DNA of 48,314 bases from Nitrospirota bacterium (GTDB lineage: Bacteria > Nitrospirota > Thermodesulfovibrionia > Thermodesulfovibrionales > JdFR-88), in contig JAJYIR010000019.1 in NCBI GenBank assembly GCA_021789935.1, forward strand, positions 1 to 48,314. Direction: 5' to 3'. Below, piece by piece: positions 36,478-46,457 of the stretch. How positions within the stretch are numbered: the first letter of the stretch is position 1; each line of letters opens with the position of its first letter. The notes under the pieces were generated by a model. It made no database searches. It saw only the letters and a program-made list of their open reading frames with translations, and was not told where the DNA came from. The position numbers were made by a program, and so were the translations under genes.

Positions 36478-39063
36478 ATGGATAAGAAGCAAAAGGGAAG
36501 TAAAAGCGGGCTCCCCCTGTGTAAAGATTGCCAGCAGCAGGTGGAGGGGTTTGATTCACTGGCCCAGCTTGCCCTGGACATGCGCTGGTCCTTTAGCCAT
36601 TCGGATTACGAAGTCTGGAGACAGATAGATCCGGTGCTTTGGGACCTTACCGGAAATCCCTGGGTCGTATTGCAGACCGCCTCCCGGCAGCGGCTGGAGA
36701 GCGTGCTTTCGGACCCTGCTTTCCGCAGGAAGATAGATCACCGTTTAAAAGCGAGGCGAAAGGCCCTTGAAACCGGGGAAACCTGGTTTGAGCGTGTGCA
36801 CCCGCGCTCTCCGCTCACCTCTGCCGCCTACTTCAGCATGGAATTCATGTTGAGCGAGGCCCTGCCCATATATTCGGGAGGACTTGGCAACGTGGCCGGC
36901 GACCAGATGAAGGCGGCAAGCGACCTGGGCGTGCCGGTGGTAGCCATCGGGCTTCTGTATCAGCAGGGTTATTTCCGGCAGGTCATAGATAAAAGCGGGG
37001 CACAGCAGGCCTTCTTTCCGTACAATGACCCCAGCCAACTGCCCATTACGCCGCTTCGCGAGCCAAACGGGGAATGGCTCAGGCTGAAGATAGCCTTCCC
37101 GGGCTGCCTGGTATGGCTGCGTACCTGGCAGGTGCAGGTGGGCAGGGTGAAGCTTTACCTGATGGACAGCAACGACCCGGCGAATTTCCCGCCCCATAGG
37201 GGCATCACGGGCGAGCTTTATGCGGGCGGCCCGGAACAGCGCCTTATGCAGGAGATGGTGCTTGGGATGGCCGGGTGGCGGCTCCTGAAGAAATTGGACA
37301 TCAGGCCCGAAGTCTGCCACCTGAACGAAGGTCATGCGGCCTTTGCGGTGCTGGAGAGGGCGCGGTCCTTCATGAAAGAGACGGGGCTGCCTTTCGATGC
37401 CGCCCTGGCCTGCACCAGGGCCGGAAACGTCTTCACCACCCATACGCCCGTGGCTGCGGGATTCGACAGGTTCCATCCGTCGCTGATCAAACAATACCTG
37501 TCCGGCTATGCCACAAACAGGCTAGGCATCACGCTTAAGGAGCTGATGGCGCTTGGCCGCGAGAACCCGGAAGACGACGGGGAATTTTTCAATATGGCTT
37601 ATCTTGCCGTGCGCGGAAGCCGGGCCGTGGGCGGGGTGAGCAGGCTTCACGGCGAGGTGAGCAGGCGCATCTTTCAACCTCTTTTCCCCCGCTGGCCGCA
37701 TGACGAGGTGCCGGTAGGGTCCGTGACAAACGGGGTGCACATGCCCACCTGGGATTCTGCGGAGGCCGACCAGCTCTGGACAAAAACCTGCGGGAAAAAA
37801 CGCTGGGAGGGCGAGGCTGAAATCCTCGAACAGAAAATGGGCAGTGTCTCCGATGCAAGTCTGTGGCAGTTTCGAAATGCCGCCCGGACATCCTTGATCA
37901 AATATCTGCGCCAACGCCTGATTCAGCAGCTTGCTGTCTCCGGCGCGCCGCCGGATGAGGTGGAAAAAGCTAAAAGCTTCTTTGACCCGGACATACTGAC
38001 GATCGGGTTTGCCCGCCGCTTTGCCGCCTATAAAAGGCCAACACTCCTTCTTGAGGACCAGGAGAGGCTCCTTCGCCTTCTGATGGACCCGGACAGGCCC
38101 GTGCAGCTCATAATGGCCGGGAAAGCGCACCCGGCGGACGGGCAGGGACAGGACATGATCCGGCAGTGGACGCAGTTTGTCAGAAGGCCCGATATCATGG
38201 GACGCGCGGTCTTCCTCAGTGACTATGACATGCTCCTGACCTCGCGCCTGGTGCAGGGCGTGGATGTCTGGATAAATACCCCAAGGCGGCCATGGGAGGC
38301 CTGCGGGACGAGCGGAATGAAGGTGCTCGTCAACGGCGGGCTCAATCTGTCGGAGCTGGACGGCTGGTGGGCCGAAGCCTATACGCCTGATGCAGGGTGG
38401 GCCATGGGCGACGGAAAGGAACACGGAGACGACCCGGCGTGGGACGCCGCGGAGGCCCAGGCCCTTTATGAGCTTTTGGAGCGTAAGGTGGTGCCTTGTT
38501 TTTATACCCGGGAAAAAGGCATCCCCGTGGAATGGGTATCCATGATGAGGGAGAGCATGGCCCGGCTCACGACCCGTTTTTCGGCCGATCGCGCGGTCTC
38601 CGAATATACCGGGAAGTATTATGTCCCGGCGGCAGCGGCCTACCGGCAGCGGGCCGCGGGGAAGGGCGCACAGGCGGCGGAGGCGGCGCAGAGGCTGCGG
38701 CGCCTGAAGGGCGAATGGCCAAAACTCCGATTCGGACAGGTAGAGGCAAGTGCGTCCGAAAATGGCAAGGAGCACGTCTTTGAAGTCCAGGTTTTTCCGG
38801 GGGGGCTGGACCCCGAAATGCTCAAGGTGGAGCTTTATGCCGAAGGGACAAACGGCGGCGGCCCCGTACGCCAGGAAATGGAGCGCCATGAGACGCGGCA
38901 GGGGGCACTTCCGGCCGGAGCGGGAAACGGTCCCTTTCAGCTTTACAGCGCGCGCGTGTCCGCGAAACGCCCCGCACAGGACTACACCGTGAGGATCGTT
39001 CCGGCAGAGATTGACGGCATCGCGGTCCCTCTTGAGGCTCCCCATATCCTTTGGCAAAAATAA
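36478..39063 (+). CDS. glgP: Alpha-glucan (glycogen) phosphorylase
   Basis: Releases glucose 1-phosphate from glycogen or other alpha-1,4 glucans. The 861-residue protein belongs to the GT35 phosphorylases, in the bacterial type with a leading DSLAQLALDMRWSF segment. YSGGLGNVAGDQMKAASDLG (about 130-150) binds substrate, and EVCHLNEGHAAF follows. The PLP-binding Lys is about K615 in GTSGMKVLVNGGLNLSELDG. The C-terminal 140 residues are a less conserved, beta-rich extension. It leads xfp by 39 bases and ackA after that, suggesting glucan catabolism through phosphoketolase. Confidence 0.93.
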   Translation: MDKKQKGSKSGLPLCKDCQQQVEGFDSLAQLALDMRWSFSHSDYEVWRQIDPVLWDLTGNPWVVLQTASRQRLESVLSDPAFRRKIDHRLKARRKALETGETWFERVHPRSPLTSAAYFSMEFMLSEALPIYSGGLGNVAGDQMKAASDLGVPVVAIGLLYQQGYFRQVIDKSGAQQAFFPYNDPSQLPITPLREPNGEWLRLKIAFPGCLVWLRTWQVQVGRVKLYLMDSNDPANFPPHRGITGELYAGGPEQRLMQEMVLGMAGWRLLKKLDIRPEVCHLNEGHAAFAVLERARSFMKETGLPFDAALACTRAGNVFTTHTPVAAGFDRFHPSLIKQYLSGYATNRLGITLKELMALGRENPEDDGEFFNMAYLAVRGSRAVGGVSRLHGEVSRRIFQPLFPRWPHDEVPVGSVTNGVHMPTWDSAEADQLWTKTCGKKRWEGEAEILEQKMGSVSDASLWQFRNAARTSLIKYLRQRLIQQLAVSGAPPDEVEKAKSFFDPDILTIGFARRFAAYKRPTLLLEDQERLLRLLMDPDRPVQLIMAGKAHPADGQGQDMIRQWTQFVRRPDIMGRAVFLSDYDMLLTSRLVQGVDVWINTPRRPWEACGTSGMKVLVNGGLNLSELDGWWAEAYTPDAGWAMGDGKEHGDDPAWDAAEAQALYELLERKVVPCFYTREKGIPVEWVSMMRESMARLTTRFSADRAVSEYTGKYYVPAAAAYRQRAAGKGAQAAEAAQRLRRLKGEWPKLRFGQVEASASENGKEHVFEVQVFPGGLDPEMLKVELYAEGTNGGGPVRQEMERHETRQGALPAGAGNGPFQLYSARVSAKRPAQDYTVRIVPAEIDGIAVPLEAPHILWQK

Positions 39064-39102
39064 AAAAAAATTTTTTGGCGGAAACGGAGGGTTTTTTATT
39101 CG

Positions 39103-41559
39103 ATGAAAGTCCTTAGCCAGACGAATACAAATACAGAAAAGGGAAAAGAAAAAATTTCCCAGGAAGAGATTGGCCTGATGAACGCCTACTGGCGCGCGGC
39201 CAATTACCTGTCTGTGGGCCAGATATACCTGTACGACAACCCGCTTTTGAAAGAACCGCTTTCCCTGATGCATGTCAAGCCCAGGCTCCTTGGCCACTGG
39301 GGGACTACACCCGGCCTTAATTTCATATATGTGCATCTGAACCGTGTGATTAAGGCCAGAGACCTTAACATCATCTACATTTGCGGGCCCGGGCACGGCG
39401 GCCCCGGGATGGTGGCAAACACATATCTGGAGGGCACCTACAGCGAGATATATACGGAAATCTCCCAGGACGAGGCGGGGATGAAAAAACTATTCAAACA
39501 GTTTTCATTTCCGGGCGGCATACCCAGCCACGACGCTCCTGAGACGCCTGGCTCCATCCACGAAGGGGGAGAGCTGGGCTACTCACTCTCCCATGCTTTC
39601 GGGGCGGTGTTCGACAACCCCGGTCTCATAGCGGCCTGCGTGGTGGGTGACGGCGAGGCGGAGACAGGTCCGCTTGCAACCGCCTGGCACTCGAATAAAT
39701 TTTTGAACCCCGCCAGCGACGGGACGGTGCTGCCCATCCTGCATTTAAACGGGTATAAGATAGCCAATCCCACAGTGCTGGCAAGGATAAGCCGCGAGGA
39801 CCTGGAAAACCTCTTTAAGGGCTACGGCTACAAACCGTATTTTGTGGAAGGCTCAGACCCTGAGGCCATGCACGAACTTATGGCGGAGACGCTGGATATG
39901 GTTTTTGATGAGATAAAAGAGATCCAACTGGAGGCACGCAAAGGCGGGCAATCTGAAGCGCGAAGCGGCGGCGGGGCGCAAAAACAAAAAAAGCAAAAAA
40001 ACAAAAACCCTCGCTGGCCGATGATCGTCCTGCGCACGCCGAAGGGCTGGACCGGTCCAAAGGAAGTCGATGGCCTGAAGACGGAGGGTTTCTGGAGGTC
40101 CCACCAGGTCCCTATCGCCGATATGCAGAAGCCTGGCCACTTAAAGCTCCTTGAGGAGTGGATGAAGAGCTACAGGCCGGAGGAGCTTTTCGGCGGGAAC
40201 GGAAGACTGGCACCGGAGCTGGCGGAGCTTGCCCCAAAAGGGGACAGGCGCATGGGGGCCAATCCGCATGCCAACGGCGGCCTTCTGCTTAAGGACCTGC
40301 GGATGCCGGATTTCAGGGACTATGCTGTCAGCGTTCCCGGGCCTGGCCAGGCCATGGCCGAGGCGACCAGGGTTATGGGCCGTTTTTTGCGGGACATAAT
40401 GCGCATGAACAAGGAGGAACGCAACTTCAGGGTGGTGGGGCCGGACGAGACGGCCTCTAACAGGCTGGATGCGTTATTCGAGGCCACTGACCGCGCCTGG
40501 ATGGCTGAAATGCTTCCTGAAGACGAGCACCTCTCCCCAAACGGCAGGGTGATGGAAATACTCAGCGAACACACTTGCCAAGGCTGGCTGGAAGGGTATC
40601 TTCTTACGGGCCGTCACGGGTTGTTCTCCTGTTACGAGGCCTTTATCCACATCGTGGACTCCATGTTCAACCAGCACGCGAAATGGCTTAAGGTGACGAC
40701 GGAGGATATCCCATGGAGACGCCCCATCGCGTCGCTGAATTATCTTCTTACATCCCATGTCTGGCGGCAGGACCACAATGGTTTTTCCCATCAGGACCCC
40801 GGGTTCATAGACCATGTGATAAACAAGAAGGCGGAAGTTGTGCGAGTCTACTTCCCTCCCGACGCCAACACCCTGCTTTCCGTGACTAACCACTGCCTGA
40901 AGAGCCGCAACATGGTGAACGTTATCGTCGCGGGCAAGCAGCCCCAGCAGCAATGGCTGGACATGGAGGCCGCCGTCAGGCACTGCACCGCGGGTATCGG
41001 CATCTGGGAATGGGCGAGCAACGACAAAGGGCCGGGGCCGGATGTGGTCATGGCGTGCGCCGGGGATGTGCCCACTTTGGAAACGCTGGCGGCGGTGGAG
41101 CTGCTGCGCAGATACGCTCCTGATTTGAGGGTGAGGGTCATAAACGTGGTGGACCTGATGACGCTCCAGCCCAGTGAGGAGCATCCTCACGGCCTCTCCG
41201 GGCAGGATTTCGACGTCCTGTTCACAACGGACAAGCCTGTCATATTCGCCTATCACGGCTACCCGTGGCTCATACACCGGCTCACGTACCGGAGAACGAA
41301 CCACAAGAACATCCACGTGCGAGGATACAAGGAGGAGGGCACAACGACCACGCCCTTCGACATGGCCGTAAGAAACGACCTGGACCGTTTCCACCTGGTG
41401 TCCGACGTGATAGACCGCGTGCCCAAGCTGGGGCATATGGCGGCTTACTTTAAGCAGGCCATACGGGACAAGCTCATAGAGCACAAGGAATACATATCCA
41501 GGTATGGCGAGGACATGCCCGAGATAAGGGAATGGACTTGGACGGGCAATCAGTCCTAG
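39103..41559 (+). CDS. xfp: Phosphoketolase (xylulose 5-phosphate/fructose 6-phosphate)
   Basis: Thiamine-diphosphate enzyme that splits xylulose 5-phosphate or fructose 6-phosphate with phosphate to acetyl phosphate and an aldose phosphate. The 818 residues show [40 protein letters not shown], the TPP motif [11 protein letters not shown] (about 184) and [17 protein letters not shown] basic low-complexity insert (about 278-303, KQKKQKNKN) sits between the PP and Pyr domains. It is flanked by glgP and by ackA, which starts inside its last codons. The product acetyl phosphate can feed AckA directly. Confidence 0.94.
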   Translation: MKVLSQTNTNTEKGKEKISQEEIGLMNAYWRAANYLSVGQIYLYDNPLLKEPLSLMHVKPRLLGHWGTTPGLNFIYVHLNRVIKARDLNIIYICGPGHGGPGMVANTYLEGTYSEIYTEISQDEAGMKKLFKQFSFPGGIPSHDAPETPGSIHEGGELGYSLSHAFGAVFDNPGLIAACVVGDGEAETGPLATAWHSNKFLNPASDGTVLPILHLNGYKIANPTVLARISREDLENLFKGYGYKPYFVEGSDPEAMHELMAETLDMVFDEIKEIQLEARKGGQSEARSGGGAQKQKKQKNKNPRWPMIVLRTPKGWTGPKEVDGLKTEGFWRSHQVPIADMQKPGHLKLLEEWMKSYRPEELFGGNGRLAPELAELAPKGDRRMGANPHANGGLLLKDLRMPDFRDYAVSVPGPGQAMAEATRVMGRFLRDIMRMNKEERNFRVVGPDETASNRLDALFEATDRAWMAEMLPEDEHLSPNGRVMEILSEHTCQGWLEGYLLTGRHGLFSCYEAFIHIVDSMFNQHAKWLKVTTEDIPWRRPIASLNYLLTSHVWRQDHNGFSHQDPGFIDHVINKKAEVVRVYFPPDANTLLSVTNHCLKSRNMVNVIVAGKQPQQQWLDMEAAVRHCTAGIGIWEWASNDKGPGPDVVMACAGDVPTLETLAAVELLRRYAPDLRVRVINVVDLMTLQPSEEHPHGLSGQDFDVLFTTDKPVIFAYHGYPWLIHRLTYRRTNHKNIHVRGYKEEGTTTTPFDMAVRNDLDRFHLVSDVIDRVPKLGHMAAYFKQAIRDKLIEHKEYISRYGEDMPEIREWTWTGNQS

Positions 41560-42731
41560 TTTTTAATCTGGGATCCTCTTCCCTGAAGTTTTCCATGTAT
41601 TTAATGGGGCACGGAAAGGAAGAGCTGCTTGTTTCCGGGGAAGCGGAGCGCATCGGCATAGAAGGCGGCCGCCTGCGGGTCCGCGGGGAAAATTCCGCGG
41701 TCCTGGAAGATGTAAAGGCCAGCTTCGCCGGCCACGAGGCGGCCGTCCGCTCCATCTTTGAAGCGATAGACCGCCTGGGCAAAAATAAAAATAAGGAAAT
41801 CCAAAAACCCTCGGCGGTGGGGCACAGGATAGTCCACGGCGGAGCGGAGCACACGGCCCCGGCAGTAGTGGATTTTCATCTCATAAATGAGCTTAAAGGC
41901 AAAGTCCCGTTTGCTCCGCTGCACCTGCCATATGAGATCCGTTGCATGGAGGCGGTGGCCCTGCACTATCCGGGGCTCCCGCAGGTTGCATGTTTTGACA
42001 CCGCCTTTCACCGGGATATGCCGGAGGCCGCCAGACACTTGCCGTTGCCGGCATCTTTATGGAAGGCAGGCATACTGCGATACGGGTTCCACGGGCTGTC
42101 GTATGAATACGTCATCAGCGTCCTGGGGGCGGAGGCGGAAGGGCGGGTTGTCATCGCGCACCTGGGCAACGGGGCCAGCATGGCGGCTGTCAGAAACAGG
42201 CGGCCTGTCGACACTACCATGGGATTCACACCGGCAGGCGGCTTCATGATGGGCACAAGGAGCGGAGACCTGGACCCCGGCGTCCTGCTTTATCTGATGA
42301 CCCAAAAGGGTTTTGACGCGGGCATGCTGGACGACCTGGTAAACCATCAGGCGGGGCTTTTAGGCGTCTCCGGCATAAGCTCCGACATGAAAACACTCCT
42401 GGAGAACAGGGGAGAAAACCCGCGGGCGGCCCTTGCCGTGGATATGTTCTGCTACCAGCTCAGAAAAAATATCGGTGCCCTTGCCGCCGCCCTTGAAGGC
42501 CTGGACACCCTCGTTTTCACGGGAGGCATAGGGGAGAAGGCCGCCCCCGTGCGCCGGCAGGCCTGCCTTGGCCTGGGGCATCTGGGCATTCTGCTTGACG
42601 AGCAGAAAAATGACCTCGGCGAGACCATCATCTCCATGCCGGATTCCAGGTGCAGGGTAAGAGTGATCCGGGCCAATGAGGACCTGGTTATAGCCAGGCA
42701 TACGGCAAGACTCACCGTCCCCGTCCGATAA
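41532..42731 (+). CDS. ackA: Acetate kinase
   Basis: Transfers phosphate from acetyl phosphate to ADP, making ATP and acetate. The 399-residue protein has NLGSSSLKF (12-20), [26 protein letters not shown] with the catalytic His, [10 protein letters not shown] with the active-site Arg, [10 protein letters not shown], and a final [10 protein letters not shown] Glu. All expected catalytic residues are present. A short Lys/Asn-rich insert ([10 protein letters not shown], about 83-92) precedes HRIVHGG. Its ATG lies 28 bases before the end of xfp, so the two are translationally linked. Confidence 0.94.
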   Translation: MDLDGQSVLVFNLGSSSLKFSMYLMGHGKEELLVSGEAERIGIEGGRLRVRGENSAVLEDVKASFAGHEAAVRSIFEAIDRLGKNKNKEIQKPSAVGHRIVHGGAEHTAPAVVDFHLINELKGKVPFAPLHLPYEIRCMEAVALHYPGLPQVACFDTAFHRDMPEAARHLPLPASLWKAGILRYGFHGLSYEYVISVLGAEAEGRVVIAHLGNGASMAAVRNRRPVDTTMGFTPAGGFMMGTRSGDLDPGVLLYLMTQKGFDAGMLDDLVNHQAGLLGVSGISSDMKTLLENRGENPRAALAVDMFCYQLRKNIGALAAALEGLDTLVFTGGIGEKAAPVRRQACLGLGHLGILLDEQKNDLGETIISMPDSRCRVRVIRANEDLVIARHTARLTVPVR

Positions 42732-42834
42732 GTCCCACCGCAAAAACAAAAAGATCCTGATTACCCTGGCTGAAAGGAGGAGCTTGCGGGCAAGAGGTTT
42801 TTTTTGAAAACAGTTTTTCAGCACTCCCCCTAAT
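42732..42834. other. Gap between convergent ackA and the receiver gene
   Basis: The 103 bases hold a weak hairpin (CTTG-CGGG-CAAG, 42783-42794) followed by TTTTTTTT, and an AT-rich inverted repeat (TGAAAA/TTTTCA, 42805-42820). Either may end transcription, but both stems are short. Confidence 0.3.
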
Positions 42835-43260
42835 CTAGACCATTTCTTCTATTTTTGCTCTGAGGCTGGAGATGTCGATGGGCTTGTTGAAAAAAAAGGC
42901 GGGATTGATCGCGTCAATCCTTTCTTTCATGTCCTCATATGGGTACCCTGAGATGAATATGATGGGGACCTTGTGTTTTTCGTGTATTTTTATTGCGGTT
43001 TCTATGCCGTCGAGCTGCCCTTTTATTCCTATGTCCATAATAATGAGGTCCGGCTTTTTTTCTTCCGCAGCCTTTATTGCGGCCTCCGCGGACAAAACCG
43101 GCTTTAAAACTTCATAGTCCCACATCTCCAGAAGGTCGGTCAGATTCAGGGTGAATATAACCTCGTCTTCCACCACCAGAATCTTTTTCCGTAGCGGCTT
43201 TCCGTGGTCCTTACTCTCTCTCAAGCTTTTCCTCTCAAAGACGGGCGTTGCGCTGACCAA
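42835..43260 (-). CDS. Stand-alone receiver (CheY-like) response regulator
   Basis: A single phosphoreceiver domain of about 115 residues after a 25-residue charged N terminus. The acidic pair is E31-D32 (LVVEDE), the phosphoacceptor D76 lies in LIIMDIGIKG, the switch Ser is in IFISGYP, and the conserved Lys is in FFNKPID. No output domain follows. The start is uncertain: the reading begins at a TTG, and the true start may be later. It is divergent from a LuxR-type regulator. A PAS histidine kinase is encoded 3.2 kb away and could be its partner, but that is inference. Confidence 0.85.
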   Translation of the reverse strand: MVSATPVFERKSLRESKDHGKPLRKKILVVEDEVIFTLNLTDLLEMWDYEVLKPVLSAEAAIKAAEEKKPDLIIMDIGIKGQLDGIETAIKIHEKHKVPIIFISGYPYEDMKERIDAINPAFFFNKPIDISSLRAKIEEMV

Positions 43261-43469
43261 AAGTTTTCCAAGATTACCACTTTGCCTTTATTAATTCCAT
43301 ACGTTATTTGGGGTATAGGAATAAAACGCATTCAAAAATTATAATTTTCCAGCCTGGTGATAGAATTTAGGCAGGGAGAGGGAAAGCAAGAAATTCTTAT
43401 TTTTATCAAGGAGGCCTTTTGTAATGTAAAGGATGTCCACCGTAATTTTTGGTTATGCAGGGGGAAAAA
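43261..43469. other. Divergent regulatory region between the receiver and LuxR-type genes
   Basis: The 209 bases are AT-rich around 43320-43360. A strong AAGGAGG at 43408-43414 is followed nine bases later by ATG TAA (43424-43429), a start immediately followed by a stop. No clear sigma-70 promoter pair was found. Confidence 0.35.
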
Positions 43470-43976
43470 ATGGACCGCGTAATTACGGAAAGGATAAAGG
43501 ATTTCCTCAAAGAGATCGAAAAGCTCCAAAGCGAGGCCCCCTGCATCTTTATTGACGATGCCGGCAATTATTGGCTGAACACCAAAGCCAAAGAATTCAT
43601 CGCGTCAAAAGAGACGTCTCTCAAGGATTTCATGGAATGGCTCAAGATAGGCATATCGCATCTTAAAAACCTTTCATTCGAAGATATTAAACTTGACATG
43701 ATACATCTGCCGGACAATAACACGATGGTATTTCTGCAGCAGATGAAAGATATTGGGAAAAACGCCAAAATGCCGCTCACCCTCAAAGAAAGAGAGGTCC
43801 TTAGCCTTGTGAGCAAAGGGTTCACCAACAAGCAGATCGCGGAATCTTTGAAGATAAGCCCCTCCACCGTAAATGTGCACCTGGACCATATTTACCGGAA
43901 ACTGGGATGCTCAAACAGGGTGGCGGCCTGCTTCATAGGGCTGAAAAAAGGCCTCTTTCCGCCTATGGAGCATTGA
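43470..43976 (+). CDS. LuxR-type helix-turn-helix regulator with short sensory N terminus
   Basis: A DNA-binding regulator of 168 residues. The N-terminal 95 residues resemble a small PAS-like fold (IFIDDAGNYWLNTKAKEFI) but have no receiver motif. The C-terminal GerE/LuxR domain (about 103-158) shows LTLKEREVLSLVSKGFTNKQ and IAESLKISPSTVNVHLDHIY with the usual spacing. The ATG at 43470 follows AGGGGG by five bases; other starts at 43449 (TTG) and 43455 (ATG) are possible. It probably responds to a small ligand or partner protein. Its divergent neighbour is a lone receiver. Confidence 0.8.
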   Translation: MDRVITERIKDFLKEIEKLQSEAPCIFIDDAGNYWLNTKAKEFIASKETSLKDFMEWLKIGISHLKNLSFEDIKLDMIHLPDNNTMVFLQQMKDIGKNAKMPLTLKEREVLSLVSKGFTNKQIAESLKISPSTVNVHLDHIYRKLGCSNRVAACFIGLKKGLFPPMEH

Positions 43977-43989
43977 AAAAACCTTCCTT

Positions 43990-46077
43990 TTAGTCGCCCA
44001 TCATCTCCCGCATCCTTGCAAAAAAAGCCTTCACCTTTACTTCCTGCTGTTCAGGGTCTTCGGGCTCCATATCATCGATCTTTCTGATAACATCGCCGGG
44101 GACCTCCTCCAGAAACCTCGAAGGGGTCAACGGCGTCACCTTGCCATATTTGGTCCGGCAGCGCGCGCATGTCAGGTAAAGCTCCTTCATCGCCCTTGTT
44201 ATGCCCACGTAAAAAAGGCGCCTTTCCTCTTCCATGTCCTCTCCGGGGAGGGCCGATTTCTTGTGTGGAAGAACACCTTCCTCAAGACATGCGATGAACA
44301 CCACCGGGAACTCAAGCCCCTTGGCCGAATGGAACGTGGTAAGCACCACACCGAAGGGCTTCTCCTCCTTTTCCCCGGGGCTGCTGTCAAGCGCAAGGTC
44401 CTCAAGGAAGCTCTGAATCGTCGGGGCCTTTTCCGGGTTTTCCAAGAGCGTCTTCTCCTCATAATGGTGAAGAGACTGGATGAAGTTTTCCGCATTTTCC
44501 ATCCGCTTGAACGCCATCTCCTGAGACTTGTAAAGCTCGCCGATATAATCGTTAAAGCGGATCTCTTCCGCCAGGGCCTTAAAGGACTTGCCCATCTCTC
44601 CGCTTTTTTTAAACAGCTCTCCGTAACGTTCTATCATCAGGGCGAAAGACTTTGCCGTGTCGGCCTGCCTGGCGGGTACGCCAGCCTCCCCGGCCCTCTT
44701 GAACGCCTCCAGGAGGGTTTGCATGGATTGCTCTTTGGCGAACTCCGCCAGCCTGCCTGTTGTCGCGGAGCCCAAGCCCCTCTTGGGAGCGCTTGAAGCT
44801 CTGAGCAGGCTGAGGTTGTCGGAATTGTTGGCTATCACCTTCAGGTAGGCCGAGAGGTCCCTGATCTCCTTGCGGTCGAAATAGCTGGTTCCGCCAACGA
44901 CCGTATAAGGGATCCTCTGGGTCCGTAAAGCCTCCTCGAAGGGCCTGGAAAGCGTGTTAGCCCTGTATATTACCGCGAAGTCTTCGTAATGCAGGTCCCT
45001 TTCGAATTTTATCTGCGCGATCTGGCTGGCTATCCATTGCGCCTCGTCCTCGCCGTTTTCCGCCCTGTACAGGCGGACTTTCGGTCCGTCTCCCCTGTCG
45101 GTGCGAAGGGATTTTTCCATCCGTTTGGAGTTATTTTTTATGACGCCGTTGGCGGCCTTGAGGATATTGCCGAAAGAGCGGTAATTTTGCTCCAGGCGCA
45201 CGATTTTGGTCCCCGGGAAGTGCCTTTCGAAATCAAGAATGTTGTGCAGGCTCGCCCCCCGCCATCCGTAAATTGACTGGTCGTCGTCGCCCACCACGCA
45301 TATATTTTTTCGCTCCCCCGCCAAAAGCTTCAAAATGTCGTACTGGACTTTGTTGGTGTCCTGGTATTCGTCCACCATTACGTACTGGAACCGCTTCTGG
45401 TATTTTTCAAGCGCCTCCGGGTGCTCCCTGAACAGCCGCAAGGTTAAAAGGAGCAGGTCGTCAAAGTCCACAACGTTTAATGACTGCATCGTCTCCTGGT
45501 ACCTGGGGAAAAGGTTTTCGGAAAGCGCCTCCACATCGAACTCGTCCTGCCCGCCCTTGATCTGTTTTGTCTTTTGGCTGTCGTTAAAACCGTTTTTGAA
45601 CCTGCTTATCTTCTCAAGCACGTCCTCCGGCTTGAAGCTTTTCTCAAACACCCTTATATCGCTCAGCAGATGCCTGAGGAGCGACACCTGCTCCCCGGTG
45701 TCATAGATGGTAAAGTCCCTGCGGTAGCCAAGGGCCTCTATCTCCCGTTTAAGTATGTTGAGGCAAAGTGAATGGAAGGTGGATATCACGGGCCGGCCCC
45801 CGCCGCCCCTGCCGCCGGTCTTCGCGCCCTCCGGCCTGCCGCCGGCAAGCAGCGCCCGTACCCTTTCCTTCATTTCCTTCGCGGCCTTGTTCGTGAAGGT
45901 TACGGCCAGGATGGATGAGGGCGGCACCCCTAAATGAGTGAGATACGCCACCCGCATGGTTATCACCCTCGTTTTGCCGGAGCCCGCCCCCGCAAGCACG
46001 AGCAGCGGTCCTTCCGTGCTGGTGACGGCCTCTTTCTGGGCCGGGTTAAGCCGTTCAAGTTCAGTGTTAATTTGCAT
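43990..46077 (-). CDS. UvrD/PcrA-type DNA helicase
   Basis: Superfamily 1A 3' to 5' helicase used in repair and replication-fork maintenance. From the ATG at 46077 it has 695 residues, a usual length for UvrD/PcrA. It starts LNPAQKEAVTSTEGPLLV (Q motif) with Walker A LAGAGSGKT, VTFTNKAAKEM (Ia), VDEYQDTN (II), GDDDQSIYGWRGA (III), LEQNYRS (IV), TFHSAKGLEF (V) and EERRLFYVGITRA (VI). UvrD, PcrA and Rep cannot be separated by these motifs. It is convergent with the LuxR-type gene (13 bases) and divergent from the histidine kinase. Confidence 0.93.
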   Translation of the reverse strand: MQINTELERLNPAQKEAVTSTEGPLLVLAGAGSGKTRVITMRVAYLTHLGVPPSSILAVTFTNKAAKEMKERVRALLAGGRPEGAKTGGRGGGGRPVISTFHSLCLNILKREIEALGYRRDFTIYDTGEQVSLLRHLLSDIRVFEKSFKPEDVLEKISRFKNGFNDSQKTKQIKGGQDEFDVEALSENLFPRYQETMQSLNVVDFDDLLLLTLRLFREHPEALEKYQKRFQYVMVDEYQDTNKVQYDILKLLAGERKNICVVGDDDQSIYGWRGASLHNILDFERHFPGTKIVRLEQNYRSFGNILKAANGVIKNNSKRMEKSLRTDRGDGPKVRLYRAENGEDEAQWIASQIAQIKFERDLHYEDFAVIYRANTLSRPFEEALRTQRIPYTVVGGTSYFDRKEIRDLSAYLKVIANNSDNLSLLRASSAPKRGLGSATTGRLAEFAKEQSMQTLLEAFKRAGEAGVPARQADTAKSFALMIERYGELFKKSGEMGKSFKALAEEIRFNDYIGELYKSQEMAFKRMENAENFIQSLHHYEEKTLLENPEKAPTIQSFLEDLALDSSPGEKEEKPFGVVLTTFHSAKGLEFPVVFIACLEEGVLPHKKSALPGEDMEEERRLFYVGITRAMKELYLTCARCRTKYGKVTPLTPSRFLEEVPGDVIRKIDDMEPEDPEQQEVKVKAFFARMREMMGD

Positions 46078-46457
46078 GGTCAAAAATAAAAAACAAAAAA
46101 ATTCTCCTTATGAGGTACGGCCGCTCTCAGTGGCGAAAGCCGGTCTTTGAATGATCCCGGGATGCAGGCAGATATTGTTGCACGAAGGGTAAGGTATAAT
46201 CAAATTTATTGAAGGAGGGGAGATAGCCGTCAGCGGCGGGTCTTTCTGACCTTGAATTTCCGCCGTCATTCCCGCGAAGGCGGGAATCCAAATTGAAAAC
46301 AATAAAATGGATGCCCGTTTATGGCGCTCGGTCATGACGCATTGGGATTAACCCCCTGCATTAGTGGCGCAGTCCTTTTAGCAAGAAACCAGGTTATAAA
46401 TTAGGTTATACTTGTAAAGTACACATCTTGAACCATAAAAACACAAGAGAGCAACGG
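46078..46457. other. Divergent gap between the helicase and histidine kinase genes
   Basis: The 380 bases contain an A-rich stretch next to the helicase, a TATAAT at about 46194-46199, an AAGGAGG near 46213 with no usable start codon after it, and one copy of a palindromic dispersed repeat (46263-46292). AGGTTATA is repeated at 46391 and 46403, overlapping a possible -10 (TATACT) for the kinase. No coding gene is supported. Confidence 0.45.
46263..46292 (+). repeat. Palindromic dispersed repeat, copy 1
   Basis: CCGTCATTCCCGCGAAG continues to GCGGGAATCCAAA. ATTCCCGC (46268-46275) and GCGGGAAT (46280-46287) form a perfect 8-bp stem around GAAG. Elements of this form are common between genes in many Proteobacteria and relatives and behave like REP or MITE remnants. 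Confidence 0.7.

Noticed and set aside
37522-39396. Long open frame opposite glgP and the start of xfp
   Set aside because: It runs across two well-supported genes and resembles no protein family.
43433-43555. Forty-codon ORF from ATG at 43433 overlapping the LuxR-type gene
   Set aside because: It overlaps a well-supported gene in another frame and has a low-complexity, unrecognised product.
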